Below the pieces are notes generated by a model. The model worked only from the letters and a program-made list of their open reading frames with translations. It was not told the origin of the DNA and made no database searches. DNA of 64,000 nucleotides, taken from contig JANRJC010000049.1 of the NCBI GenBank assembly GCA_033764335.1, positions 124,001 through 188,000 of the forward strand, written 5' to 3'. This document shows positions 25,466-34,873 of this stretch, piece by piece. The DNA comes from JAGQVA01 sp033764335 (lineage in GTDB: Bacteria > Bacteroidota > Bacteroidia > J057). Every line of letters begins with the position of its first letter. Positions within the stretch are counted from its first letter, which is position 1. The position numbers were made by a program, and so were the translations under genes.

Positions 25466-25507
25466 CCAAAGGTATCTTGGCATAATCAATTTCCTTCGTA
25501 GATTGCA

Positions 25508-26128
25508 ATGGTGAACCATTGGACTATGGAGGCAAACCCGGAGGAATTTCAACCCGAAAAAGGCAAACACCGCCTTCCCGTATTCAGAATCATGGCGATT
25601 CTGACCGTGCTTGCATTTCTGATTGTTCTGCCTTTGTTTTATTATTTATCCACCTCAGCTTCCGGTTCTCCTGAAAAACTTTTCACCGCTATTCATGCCG
25701 AAGATATACCCGCCGACGGGGGAATTGCCATTGAGCAGGAAGTGGATTTGGCAAGTGGTTTTACGGCTGCGATGACTCTTTTCAGCGAAGAGAATTATGA
25801 AGAGGCATTGGTGGCTTTTACAGACCTGATTAAAACGGGTCCTGAAAATGATACGCTGGCCTGTTATATAGGCCTTACCCACCTCGAACTAAAACATTCG
25901 GACACGGCGATATTCTGGCTGGAAAAGGCACTTTCTGTCGCACAACCGGGCATTATTTCTGAGAAAGCCCAAATTTACCTGGGACTGGCTTACACCCTTA
26001 AAGGAGATTTTCCCAAGGCAAAAGAAATATTTAATCTGATTGCCGGTAATGAAAACCACACCTACCACAATGAGGCGATAAAAGCAGAAGCCCGACTGCT
26101 CCGTTATATTGAGCGGGAAGAAGAATAA
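25508..26128 (+). CDS. TPR-containing membrane-anchored protein
   Basis: 206 residues; starts at 25508 or 25526 (MEANPEEF). A cytoplasmic N-terminus is followed by one membrane helix (about 29-47). The C-terminal part has helical tetratricopeptide repeats (AMTLFSEENYEEALVAFTDLI, CYIGLTHLELKHSDTAIFWLEKAL and YLGLAYTLKGDFPKAKEIF, read in parts). It is a likely protein-protein adaptor of unknown partner. It may be in the ftsX operon (42-base gap). It ends next to the convergent aminotransferase gene. Confidence 0.85.
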   Translation: MVNHWTMEANPEEFQPEKGKHRLPVFRIMAILTVLAFLIVLPLFYYLSTSASGSPEKLFTAIHAEDIPADGGIAIEQEVDLASGFTAAMTLFSEENYEEALVAFTDLIKTGPENDTLACYIGLTHLELKHSDTAIFWLEKALSVAQPGIISEKAQIYLGLAYTLKGDFPKAKEIFNLIAGNENHTYHNEAIKAEARLLRYIEREEE

Positions 26129-27310
26129 TCAACGCCAGACTTCCTCCACCGATGCCAGAATAATATCACAAGCCTGGTGAATTTCCGCTTCGCTAATGGT
26201 CAACGGCGGAGAAATGCGGAGGCCATTGTCTATATTAATAAACCCTAAGGTCAACAGGCCTTTGTCGTATGCTGATTTTCGCACGGCTTCCGCAAACTCC
26301 AGATTCTCAAAAATTAATCCGAAAAGTAAACCCATGCCCCTCAGTTCCCGAATAGCCGGATGTTTAAGCCTTGCTCGTAAAATGGCCTCTTTGGCAGGCA
26401 TTTTTCCCATCAGATCTTCTTCGATAATCTTTGTTACCGCCGCCATTCCTGCTGCACAACTCACCGGGTTCCCTCCGAAAGTAGTGATATGGCCAAACAT
26501 CGGGTTTTTTTGAATGACCGCCATGACCTCCTCGCGGGCAACAAAAGCACCCAGTGGTAATCCCCCTCCGAGGCTTTTTGCCAGTAGCAAAATATCCGGC
26601 TCAATCCCAAAATATTGATGAGCAAACATATAGCCGGTACGCCCAAAAGCAGTCTGAATTTCATCCAAAATCATGAGCGCACCGGTTTCATCGCACCGCT
26701 GACGCACTTTCTGCAAATAGCCGTCGCGGGGCAGAATAATTCCGGCTGTGCCCTGAATCGCTTCAATGATAACCGCAGCGGTTTTTTCCGTAATCGCCGT
26801 CAGGTCTTCGGGATGGTTAAAGCGAATATGGCTGACACCCGGTAGCAGCGGGCCGTAACCTTCTTTTTTGCGCGGATTCCCGCCTACACTCAAGGCTCCG
26901 TGAGTACTGCCGTGATAGGCATTATAACAGGAGACAAACTCTCCCCTTCCCGTAAACTTTTTGGCGATTTTGAGCGCACCTTCGGTGGCTTCGGCTCCGC
27001 TATTGGTAAAATAGACACGGCGGAGGCGGTTGTCAAGCAAATTAATAATTTTGGCTCCATAATGTGCCTGAGGAGACATAACCGCTTCCCCATATACCAT
27101 CGGATGAAGGTAAAGAGCCGCCTGCTTTTGAATCGCACTCACTACTTCCGGGGCACTGTGGCCGACATTTGTAACACATATTCCGCTGATAAAGTCTATC
27201 CACTTGCGGCCATCCGGCGCATAAAGGAAAATCCCTTCTCCTCGTTCTATCTCCATGCCGATAGGTTCTTCGGAGGTATGGGCAATGTATTGGTCAAATA
27301 ATTCTTTCAT
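26129..27310 (-). CDS. Class III pyridoxal-phosphate aminotransferase
   Basis: 393 residues from the ATG at 27310. The frame runs further upstream, but that part overlaps the next gene. Family features: FTNSGAEATEGALKIAK (phosphate binding), YHGSTHGAL, an acidic LILDEIQTAFGRTG and the PLP lysine in LLAKSLGGGLPLGAF. Members act on omega-amino groups, such as acetylornithine, 4-aminobutyrate or related substrates. The sequence resembles acetylornithine/ornithine-type enzymes, but no biosynthetic neighbours support a specific substrate. Confidence 0.92.
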   Translation of the reverse strand: MKELFDQYIAHTSEEPIGMEIERGEGIFLYAPDGRKWIDFISGICVTNVGHSAPEVVSAIQKQAALYLHPMVYGEAVMSPQAHYGAKIINLLDNRLRRVYFTNSGAEATEGALKIAKKFTGRGEFVSCYNAYHGSTHGALSVGGNPRKKEGYGPLLPGVSHIRFNHPEDLTAITEKTAAVIIEAIQGTAGIILPRDGYLQKVRQRCDETGALMILDEIQTAFGRTGYMFAHQYFGIEPDILLLAKSLGGGLPLGAFVAREEVMAVIQKNPMFGHITTFGGNPVSCAAGMAAVTKIIEEDLMGKMPAKEAILRARLKHPAIRELRGMGLLFGLIFENLEFAEAVRKSAYDKGLLTLGFINIDNGLRISPPLTISEAEIHQACDIILASVEEVWR

Positions 27311-27345
27311 GCCGCAATTTACAAAAGTCTGCGGCATCTGGCAGG

Positions 27346-27666
27346 TTATCTGATACTGAGTTTTTTGGTAATACAAGTGATATCCCCCTTCGAAATACGG
27401 GTAAAATAGATACCTGCGGGAAGCTGTTCGGGTGAATAATCGGAATTATACCGTCGAAGAATGGGTTGAATATCCGTATAGGTCGCTATGATATCTCCTT
27501 TAATATCAAAAATGGTGAGAACAATCACGGAATCGAGACTGGAAACGCCTACCGAGTTGGCAATTTCCACCGGAAAGTAAGCAGCTTTTCCACTCCTGTA
27601 ATAGGTTTTGGAGGAAGAACAAGCCATTAAAAAGAGGAAGGTAAGAACTACAAGAGAATATTTCAC
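27346..27666 (-). CDS. Mini-lipoprotein with T9SS-like C-terminal sorting domain
   Basis: 106 residues from a GTG start. A lipoprotein signal peptide ends in the lipobox FLMAC (C16). After a short linker the rest resembles a type A T9SS sorting domain: VLTIFDIKGDIIATY, then EQLPAGIYFTRIS and a final ITKKLSIR. Normally this domain sits at the end of a large secreted protein and is removed on export. Here there is almost nothing else. It could be a decoy, a relic of a larger gene or a domain adapted to a new use. It precedes the aminotransferase gene by 35 bases on the same strand. Confidence 0.7.
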   Translation of the reverse strand: MKYSLVVLTFLFLMACSSSKTYYRSGKAAYFPVEIANSVGVSSLDSVIVLTIFDIKGDIIATYTDIQPILRRYNSDYSPEQLPAGIYFTRISKGDITCITKKLSIR

Positions 27667-27845
27667 GACTTATTTAGTACATATATTGGAATACACGATG
27701 AGTAAACAAAAATGGTGCTCACAATTCCTTCATGTAAGAAATTGAAAAAATTCGCACAAATTATTTTTTATCCTTTCGCAATCGGAAAACCGGTGATTAC
27801 TTCGTAATTTTCAGCAACTACCCCGATACCTAAAAAAAACAGCCC

Positions 27846-30800
27846 ATGAACATTCTAAAGGCTTTTATTCCTGCATTCCTTTCTCTTTTTTTTCTGTTTT
27901 CCGGCTGTAACCGTAACACCGTGAAGGTTGTTGATTTTTCTCCTCAGGGAGAAGTCCAACCGTTGCAAACATTTACCGTTGAATTTTCGCATGACCTCGC
28001 CGCTGCGGGGCAGATGGATCAGTGGCTGAGTGAGGCCTTTATTGAATTTGAACCGGCCATTCCGGGTAAGTTTAAATGGATTTCCCCCAAAACGCTTCTG
28101 TTTTCTCCCGATCAACCCCTGCTGCCCAGTCAGACATACAAAGCCACAATCGCCAAAAAACAGATACTGGCAGAGTCAAAACTCAGCGGAAAATTTGATG
28201 ACTACGAATTTCACACACCCTATTTTGATCTTACTGGCGTAGATTTTTTCTGGAAAAAAATCCCGCGCTCCGATCATAAACTCACCGTGCAGGCAAACCT
28301 CGTTTTTGCCTATCCGGTCGAACCCTCCGAGGTGAGCAAATACCTGGAAGTTACCCGTGGTGGGCAGCCGGTCGCCGATTTTCAGGTGGTGAGTGATCAA
28401 CCGGCAGACATAATCGCCGTCAATTTTGGCGAAATGCAGCAAAACAAAGAAAACCAGACCTTCCGGATTACGGTGAAAAAAGGTTTGAACTCGGTGCTCA
28501 ACAAAGATCCCCTGGAGGATGACCGCTCATTTGAAAAAGAATTACCCGGCATTACCCGGCTGGCGGTTACGAGTGTAAGCTCCGGTTTTGACGAAGAAGG
28601 CGGATGGATTGAAGTGTTTACTACTCAGGAAGTGGATCCTGACCAACTGGCAAAATATCTTATCCTGAATCCCAAACCTGCGAAGCTGAATTTTGTCGTG
28701 AGTGAAGACCGTTTCCGCATCGAAGGCAAAATGGAAGCAGGAAGTGTCATAGATTTTAAAGTAAAATCAGGGCTGCCCGGGCTTTATGGCGGCACACTGG
28801 AAAAAGATTTCTCCGAAAATATCCTGCTCGCCGACCTTGAACCGCGACTTCGGTTTGCGGATAAGTATGGAACTTATCTTCTGAGGAGCGGGCTAAAAAA
28901 TATCAATGTGGAAGGAACCAATGTCAAAAAAGCCAAAATGCGGGTGTATGAGGTTTTTAAAAACAACCTCCTGTTTTTCTTCTACAACAATTACAGCTAT
29001 GGAAACCGCTTTTCCAGCTACTACCGTGACAACGAATACGACGATGCCACTTACTATGACGTGGCCTACTACGGTAAATCACTTTATGATGCAGACATAA
29101 ACTTTGAAGAAGCCCGCAACAAAAGGCAATCCCATACGATCAACTTGGAAAACGCACTTAACAACCGTTTTAAAGGCATATACGTTGTCGAAGTGCGGTC
29201 GGAAGACGACTATTGGATGCAGGACGCCAAAATTGTCGCCGTCTCCGACCTGGGCATCATCGCCCGCCAAAGTGTAAACGAACTACTCGTATTTGTCAAT
29301 TCCCTCAAAACAACGGAACCCGTATCGGGTGTGAATATCAGCCTTATTTCGGCCAACAACCAGACGCTTGTCAGTGGGCTGACCGATGCCGAAGGCATCG
29401 TAAGATTTCCCAACCTGCGAAAAGACGTGGAAGATTTCGAGCCGAGAATGCTGACGGCGGAGTTGGCGGATGATTTCAACTTTGTGGATCTTATGGCCAC
29501 ACAGGTTGAAACTTCGCGTTATGACGTCGGTGGAAAATACGTCCCTGACGATAGTTATGATGTTTTTGTTTATTCCGACCGGAATATCTTCCGCCCCGGA
29601 GAGACGGCTCACCTTTCAGCCATACTTCGCACTTCGGAGCTTGAAACGGTGAAAGATGTGCCTATATCGGTAAAGGTCATTACTCCGACCGGGAAAAACC
29701 TCGAAACCTATCAGAAAAAACTCAACGAGCAGGGATCTTTTGAACTCGGAATTGACATTCCGCCTTTTGCTCAGACGGGTCAGTATGTAGCGGAGCTTTA
29801 TACCGGAAGCGATAAGTTTTTGTCTTCCTATCGTTTTAGTGTGGAAGAGTTTGTCCCCGACAAAATCCGTGTGAATCTGGCCGCAGACAAAAAGACTCTT
29901 GACCCCGGTACTCCGCTGAAAATTGAGGTTTCCTCCGAATATCTATTTGGCGCTCCTGCGGCGGGGCATAAGTACGAGATGGATGTTCGCCTGCGTCATC
30001 AGCCGTATCAAAGTAAAAAATTCCCCAACTACGACTTTTCCGCATATAGTAATCAGGATTCCTATATGGACAATGATTTTTATGAAGGAAAACTGGACGA
30101 AGCCGGTAAAACAACCATTACTTATAATTTCCCGGCACAGATTCAAAGCGGAGGATTTGTAAAAGGAACGGCTTACGTCAGTGTATTTGATGTCACCGGG
30201 CGCACCGTAAACCGTTCGGTGGATTTTGACGTGTATCCTTCCAAATCTTTTATCGGCATACGTTCCTCCGGCTATTATTTCGGGACGAATAAAGATATTT
30301 CCTTTGATCTTGTTGCCGTTGGTCCTGAAGACAAACAAGTAAATAACCTGGATGTTGAGGTCGAACTGGTACGTATGGAATGGCGAACCATTCTGGAAAA
30401 AAGTAATTACAGCGGCCAGTACCAGTATCGTTCGGTCAAAAAAGAAGTTTCTGAATGGAAAAAACCGCTGAAACTTTCCAGCACGCCCGAAACTTATACT
30501 TTCCGGTCGTCCATTTCCGGAGAACATGAATTACGCATTTACCGGCGGGGAAGCAGTGATTATGTGAAGAAAAATTTCTACGCCTACCGTTGGGGCGACG
30601 CGACGGCTTCTTCTTTTGAAATCAATAAAGAAGGGCAGGTCGAAATCATTCTGGACAAAAAAACTTACAAACCCGGCGAACAGGCGAAGGCCTTGTTTGT
30701 GGCTCCTTTCACCGGGAAAATGCTGATAACCGTAGAACGCGACAAAGTATTGGAACACTTCTACGTGGATATGGATAAAAATTCCAAAGAAATTCTCATT

Positions 30801-33263
30801 CCGCTGAATGACCTCTACGTGCCCAATGTTTATATCACCGCTACTTTATTTCGGCCACACAATGCTGACGACAATGTTCCCTTTCTTGTAGGTCACGGAT
30901 ATGCATCGGTTGAAGTTACTCAGCCTTCCAACAAACTAGAAGTAACCATTTCTTCCCCCGAAGGAAGGGTAAAACCGCAAACCACTCAATATATAACGGT
31001 AAAAGCAGGCGCGGGCGAGGATGTATTTGTCACGCTGGCGGCTGTGGACGAAGGCATTCTTCAGGTCAAAAATTTCGAAACTCCCGACCCTTACGAGTAT
31101 ATGTATGCGCGTCGGAGGCTTTCCGTAGGGAGTTATGATCTGTATCAGTACCTGCTTCCGGAGATTGTTTCCGCAAAATCATCCCCTGCGGGAGGCGATG
31201 AAAGCGAAAGCGCAAAAAGACTGAACCCGATTAAATCCAAACGATTTAAGCTGGTTTCACAATGGTCGGGAATTAAAAAGACCAACAGTAACGGTGAGGT
31301 GCAGATTCCCATCGAAATACCGCAGTACAATGGAGAAATTCGACTGATGGCAGTCGCTTATCAGGGCAAACGGTTTGGCTCTGCCGAAAAGGCCATGAAG
31401 GTCAGCGATGACATCATCCTTCAACCTTCTGTACCCCGTTTCCTTACCGTAAACGACTCGCTGGTCATTCCGGTAACGGTAATGAACACAACGACCAAAG
31501 CGGGCAATGTAACGGTCAAGATGAATATCGCCGGGACAATGAAAATTTCCTCCAATTCTTCACAAAGTGTAAACGTCCCCGCCAATGGCTCGGCTACGGC
31601 AAAATTTGTCCTCCTTACGGGGAAAGAAACGGGGACAGGCAAACTTACCTTTGAATCTTCAGGGTTGGACAAGGTAAAAGAGGAAATCGAAATAGGCATT
31701 CGCCCGGCTGCTCCCTTTGTGGTGGAAAGTGAATGGAGCACCTTAAAAGCGGGAGAAAATAAAACGGTCAGGATTAGTGACAAATTCCTTGCAGGTACTC
31801 GCACAACGAATCTGACAATCAGTTCTTTTCCTGCGGTAAAATTCAGCCAACACCTTCGTTACCTGGTAGGTTATCCTCATGGATGCCTGGAGCAGACTAC
31901 TTCGCAACTATTTCCCCAGTTGTATTTCAACGAACTGGCTTCAGTAGTCGCGGCAGATCTCTACAAAAGAGGCAATCCTGTCTATTATGTAAAAGAAGGA
32001 ATCAAAAAACTCGAAGGCATGCAGCGATACGATGGATCGTTTAATTATTGGTCTGACGGTAGTTATTACAATTGGTGGGGTTCGGTTTATGCCACTCATT
32101 TTCTGGTGGAAGCCGAAAAAGCGGGTTATGAGGTGGATAAAACCGTGCTCACGAAAGCCCTTGATTTTCTGGCGAAAAAAGCCGTAACCAAAAGCACCTT
32201 CCAGTATGTGAGTTACAACGGAGACCAGCGAGCTACGCTTCAGATTGCAGACAAAGAAATTGTCTATTCCCTATATGTGCTTTCGCTGGCCGGGCAGGCC
32301 GATGTTTCGACGATGAACTACTACCGTGCCCGGCCTGAGTTGCTTTCGGGAGACACCAAATACCTGCTGGCCGGAGCATTTGCGCTGAACAACAACTACA
32401 ATGCCTACAACGAAATACTTCCCAAAAACTATATCGCCGAAGCCTGCGCCCGCACCACAGGAGGAAGTTTTGACTCAGAGGTAAGGGCCAACGCCATCAT
32501 GCTGAATGTACTGTTGGATGTAGATCCTTCCAATAAACGCATCCCCCAGATGGTCAAATACCTGAGTGAAATGGGCAATAAAATAGGCTCCACTCAGGAC
32601 AGGTCGTGGACATTCCTTGCCCTCGGCAAGGCTGCGGGTAAGCAGTCTGGCTCCGATGTGGACGTAGAGGTGTTGGTGGACGGAAAGTCTGTCCGCAAGA
32701 TTACTTCGCGGAGCGAAAACATTCCTGCTTCCCTTTTAAACGGGAAAGAGATTACCCTCAAGGCCACGGGGAGCGGAGAGACATACGCCTTCTGGTCAAC
32801 CGAAGGTGTGCCGCTCAGTGGTGTGAAAGAAGTGGATGACGGTATGTCGGTGCGCAGAACCTACTTCAGCCGCTTTGGGAATGAGACCACTACTTTCCGT
32901 CAAGGCGACCTGATTGTCGCTGAGATCAGTCTTACGGGCGGTGAGCGGAGTGTGGAGAATATCGCGATTTCAGACCTTGTTCCGGCAGGGTTTGAGATTG
33001 AAAACCCCCGTGTCAGCACCTCGGCTGACCTCGTATGGGTCAACGAAGCCAAAGACCAATTTACCCCCGCCTACATGGATGTGCGGGACGATCGGTTGTT
33101 ATTATTTACCGATCTTCCCGCAAAAAAAACGGTGCGTTATTATTATCTGCTTCGTGTGGTAAATACCGGTACATTCCAACTCCCTGCCATCGGCGCGGAA
33201 GCAATGTATGACCCGGCATATAAATCCTATCACGGGGCAGGTGTGGTCAGGGTGAGTCAGTAG
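27846..33263 (+). CDS. Alpha-2-macroglobulin-family lipoprotein
   Basis: 1805 residues. The signal peptide ends in the lipobox LFSGC (C21). N-terminal Ig-like MG domains are followed by a bait-region-like segment and the thioester motif GCLEQTTS (C1347, Q1350), which is intact. An alpha-alpha barrel complement-like domain (about 1300-1600; GMQRYDGSFNYW) and a C-terminal receptor-like domain come last. These proteins trap attacking proteases covalently in the periplasm. Some bacteria place them beside penicillin-binding protein 1C, which is not present here. The gene stands alone in a 179-base gap from its divergent neighbour. Confidence 0.95.
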   Translation: MNILKAFIPAFLSLFFLFSGCNRNTVKVVDFSPQGEVQPLQTFTVEFSHDLAAAGQMDQWLSEAFIEFEPAIPGKFKWISPKTLLFSPDQPLLPSQTYKATIAKKQILAESKLSGKFDDYEFHTPYFDLTGVDFFWKKIPRSDHKLTVQANLVFAYPVEPSEVSKYLEVTRGGQPVADFQVVSDQPADIIAVNFGEMQQNKENQTFRITVKKGLNSVLNKDPLEDDRSFEKELPGITRLAVTSVSSGFDEEGGWIEVFTTQEVDPDQLAKYLILNPKPAKLNFVVSEDRFRIEGKMEAGSVIDFKVKSGLPGLYGGTLEKDFSENILLADLEPRLRFADKYGTYLLRSGLKNINVEGTNVKKAKMRVYEVFKNNLLFFFYNNYSYGNRFSSYYRDNEYDDATYYDVAYYGKSLYDADINFEEARNKRQSHTINLENALNNRFKGIYVVEVRSEDDYWMQDAKIVAVSDLGIIARQSVNELLVFVNSLKTTEPVSGVNISLISANNQTLVSGLTDAEGIVRFPNLRKDVEDFEPRMLTAELADDFNFVDLMATQVETSRYDVGGKYVPDDSYDVFVYSDRNIFRPGETAHLSAILRTSELETVKDVPISVKVITPTGKNLETYQKKLNEQGSFELGIDIPPFAQTGQYVAELYTGSDKFLSSYRFSVEEFVPDKIRVNLAADKKTLDPGTPLKIEVSSEYLFGAPAAGHKYEMDVRLRHQPYQSKKFPNYDFSAYSNQDSYMDNDFYEGKLDEAGKTTITYNFPAQIQSGGFVKGTAYVSVFDVTGRTVNRSVDFDVYPSKSFIGIRSSGYYFGTNKDISFDLVAVGPEDKQVNNLDVEVELVRMEWRTILEKSNYSGQYQYRSVKKEVSEWKKPLKLSSTPETYTFRSSISGEHELRIYRRGSSDYVKKNFYAYRWGDATASSFEINKEGQVEIILDKKTYKPGEQAKALFVAPFTGKMLITVERDKVLEHFYVDMDKNSKEILIPLNDLYVPNVYITATLFRPHNADDNVPFLVGHGYASVEVTQPSNKLEVTISSPEGRVKPQTTQYITVKAGAGEDVFVTLAAVDEGILQVKNFETPDPYEYMYARRRLSVGSYDLYQYLLPEIVSAKSSPAGGDESESAKRLNPIKSKRFKLVSQWSGIKKTNSNGEVQIPIEIPQYNGEIRLMAVAYQGKRFGSAEKAMKVSDDIILQPSVPRFLTVNDSLVIPVTVMNTTTKAGNVTVKMNIAGTMKISSNSSQSVNVPANGSATAKFVLLTGKETGTGKLTFESSGLDKVKEEIEIGIRPAAPFVVESEWSTLKAGENKTVRISDKFLAGTRTTNLTISSFPAVKFSQHLRYLVGYPHGCLEQTTSQLFPQLYFNELASVVAADLYKRGNPVYYVKEGIKKLEGMQRYDGSFNYWSDGSYYNWWGSVYATHFLVEAEKAGYEVDKTVLTKALDFLAKKAVTKSTFQYVSYNGDQRATLQIADKEIVYSLYVLSLAGQADVSTMNYYRARPELLSGDTKYLLAGAFALNNNYNAYNEILPKNYIAEACARTTGGSFDSEVRANAIMLNVLLDVDPSNKRIPQMVKYLSEMGNKIGSTQDRSWTFLALGKAAGKQSGSDVDVEVLVDGKSVRKITSRSENIPASLLNGKEITLKATGSGETYAFWSTEGVPLSGVKEVDDGMSVRRTYFSRFGNETTTFRQGDLIVAEISLTGGERSVENIAISDLVPAGFEIENPRVSTSADLVWVNEAKDQFTPAYMDVRDDRLLLFTDLPAKKTVRYYYLLRVVNTGTFQLPAIGAEAMYDPAYKSYHGAGVVRVSQ

Positions 33264-33270
33264 ATTATCA

Positions 33271-33687
33271 CTACACAACACGGAAAGTTTCGGACCATAC
33301 ATTAACCATGTTTCCTTCCGGTTCACGGGCTTTGACTTGTTCGAAGTAAAAGCTGTCGCCTTTTTTCAAAGCTTTTAAGGCTGACAGCACCTCGGTACTC
33401 AACTGGGGCGACTTACCGGTAAAAGAAACGGTTTTTCCGTCCTTTTTTAAATGAAGGGTAAACAGATAAATTTTTGACCCGGCAGCGCATCCCGCTACAC
33501 TCAACTCCTTGTGACTGCTAATCTCGGCCATTGAAATTTCTCCTCCGTATTTTCCCGCAAAGGTCAAGTAGGCCCCACCGGCAATATCGTCAGAGATGGT
33601 TTCTTTCGCACCGGTAAAGGCACTCATCATTAAAAATACGGGCAACAGCAGGATCGGAATCAGGGTTTTTACAATCGTCTTTTTCAT
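33271..33687 (-). CDS. Small secreted protein resembling the GldM C-terminal domain
   Basis: 138 residues with a signal peptide (about 1-26, ending MSAFTG). The mature part contains one central cysteine motif (ELSVAGCAAGSKIYLFTL) and then LKALKKGDSFYFEQVKA, ending in an FRVV strand. Pattern and order recall the C-terminal domain of GldM, the T9SS motor protein that interacts with GldK/GldN, but the resemblance is by eye only. No other gliding gene is near. Function is unknown. Confidence 0.6.
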   Translation of the reverse strand: MKKTIVKTLIPILLLPVFLMMSAFTGAKETISDDIAGGAYLTFAGKYGGEISMAEISSHKELSVAGCAAGSKIYLFTLHLKKDGKTVSFTGKSPQLSTEVLSALKALKKGDSFYFEQVKAREPEGNMVNVWSETFRVV

Positions 33688-33844
33688 ATTAGTAAAAATT
33701 AAAGGGTTTGTTGTTGGGTTAAATATAGTCAGTCAAAAAGAGGACGGGGGGTATAATAGACCAACAACAAATTCCCGTAGAGCAACAGCCGGAAATCCTG
33801 CCAGAAAATGGCGAACTTGCTTTCAATCTTTTATACCCAAACCA

Positions 33845-34873
33845 TTGACGAAACCGCGATTCAAGGAGATTGTCATTCATTTTTTGTTCTGGGCAGCTTA
33901 TATAGCGTCGGAATACCTGGCCAATATGTCTCATATATCCCTGCAACAGCGGATAGATTTTCTGCTGACGACGCTTTATACACTTCCGCTGCTGATGGTT
34001 CCCACCTACTTTATTGCGCTTTTTGCGGTTCCTCGGTATCTCCGCCGCGAAAAAATCGGGATGTTTGCCCTGACGGTATTGGGGGTAGCTATTCTTTTAT
34101 TTTATTCTCGTCTGAGGTTGATGGAACTAATCAATTACCTCCAAGATGATGTTTATTTCCAGATACCTCCCTCTAAAATCGCTAAAAATATCATCCGCGA
34201 CTACTCTCTGATTGCGCTGGCGGTATGCCTGTATATCATCGGAGACTGGAGGAAAAAGGAAAAAATGAATACGCAGTTGATCCGAGCCAAAGCCGATGCG
34301 GAAATCCAACTGCTACGGGCACAATTACACCCGCATTTTTTGTTTAATACTCTTAACAATATTTACAGCCTGGCGCTCAGCAATTCGGATCGGGTTGCCG
34401 ATAGCATTCTTCGCCTGACTGAATTGCTGGAGTACCTCGTATATTGGGCAAGTAAGGAGACTGTTCCACTGGCGCGGGAAGTGCAATTGATCCACAACTA
34501 TCTGGAACTGGAACGGCTGCGATACGGAGATATGCTCGACCTGGAGGTGGATTTGCCCGATCAAAACCATTCTCTCCCGGTTTCTCCCCTCATCCTTTTA
34601 CCTTTTGTGGAAAATTGTTTTAAACATGGAGGGAAAGGGAAAAATGGAAAATTCGAAGTAAAATTGAGCCTGGATGTGTCATCGAAACTGTTATTCCATA
34701 TTCAGAACAGCAAAAAATATCCCCCCAAAGCGGCGAATGGCAACGGCGGTTTAGGGTTGGAAAATATCCGTAAGCGGTTGGAACTGGTTTATCCGGGGTT
34801 GCATCGGCTGGAAATTGTGGAGGATGAAGACTTTTTTACCGTAAATCTTGAACTGGAATTAGGACATGAATAA
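33845..34873 (+). CDS. LytS/YehU-type sensor histidine kinase
   Basis: About 342 residues from a TTG start at 33845. The frame is open back to an ATG at 33596, but that segment is hydrophilic and overlaps the opposite gene, so the first membrane helix (IVIHFLFWAAYIASEYL) marks the likely true start region. Four membrane helices are followed by the His_kinase motif with the phosphorylated histidine in QLHPHFLFNTLNNIY and a GHKL ATPase domain (LLPFVENCFKHGG, GGLGLENIRKRL). It overlaps the LytTR regulator gene by eight bases, so the two form a two-component system of unknown signal. Confidence 0.85.
   Translation: MTKPRFKEIVIHFLFWAAYIASEYLANMSHISLQQRIDFLLTTLYTLPLLMVPTYFIALFAVPRYLRREKIGMFALTVLGVAILLFYSRLRLMELINYLQDDVYFQIPPSKIAKNIIRDYSLIALAVCLYIIGDWRKKEKMNTQLIRAKADAEIQLLRAQLHPHFLFNTLNNIYSLALSNSDRVADSILRLTELLEYLVYWASKETVPLAREVQLIHNYLELERLRYGDMLDLEVDLPDQNHSLPVSPLILLPFVENCFKHGGKGKNGKFEVKLSLDVSSKLLFHIQNSKKYPPKAANGNGGLGLENIRKRLELVYPGLHRLEIVEDEDFFTVNLELELGHE

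Noticed and set aside
33808..34149. Plus-strand frame starting at an ATG over the LytS-like gene
   Set aside because: It is in another frame of the membrane-helix region, Ser/Ala/Tyr-rich without a domain, and conflicts with the kinase.
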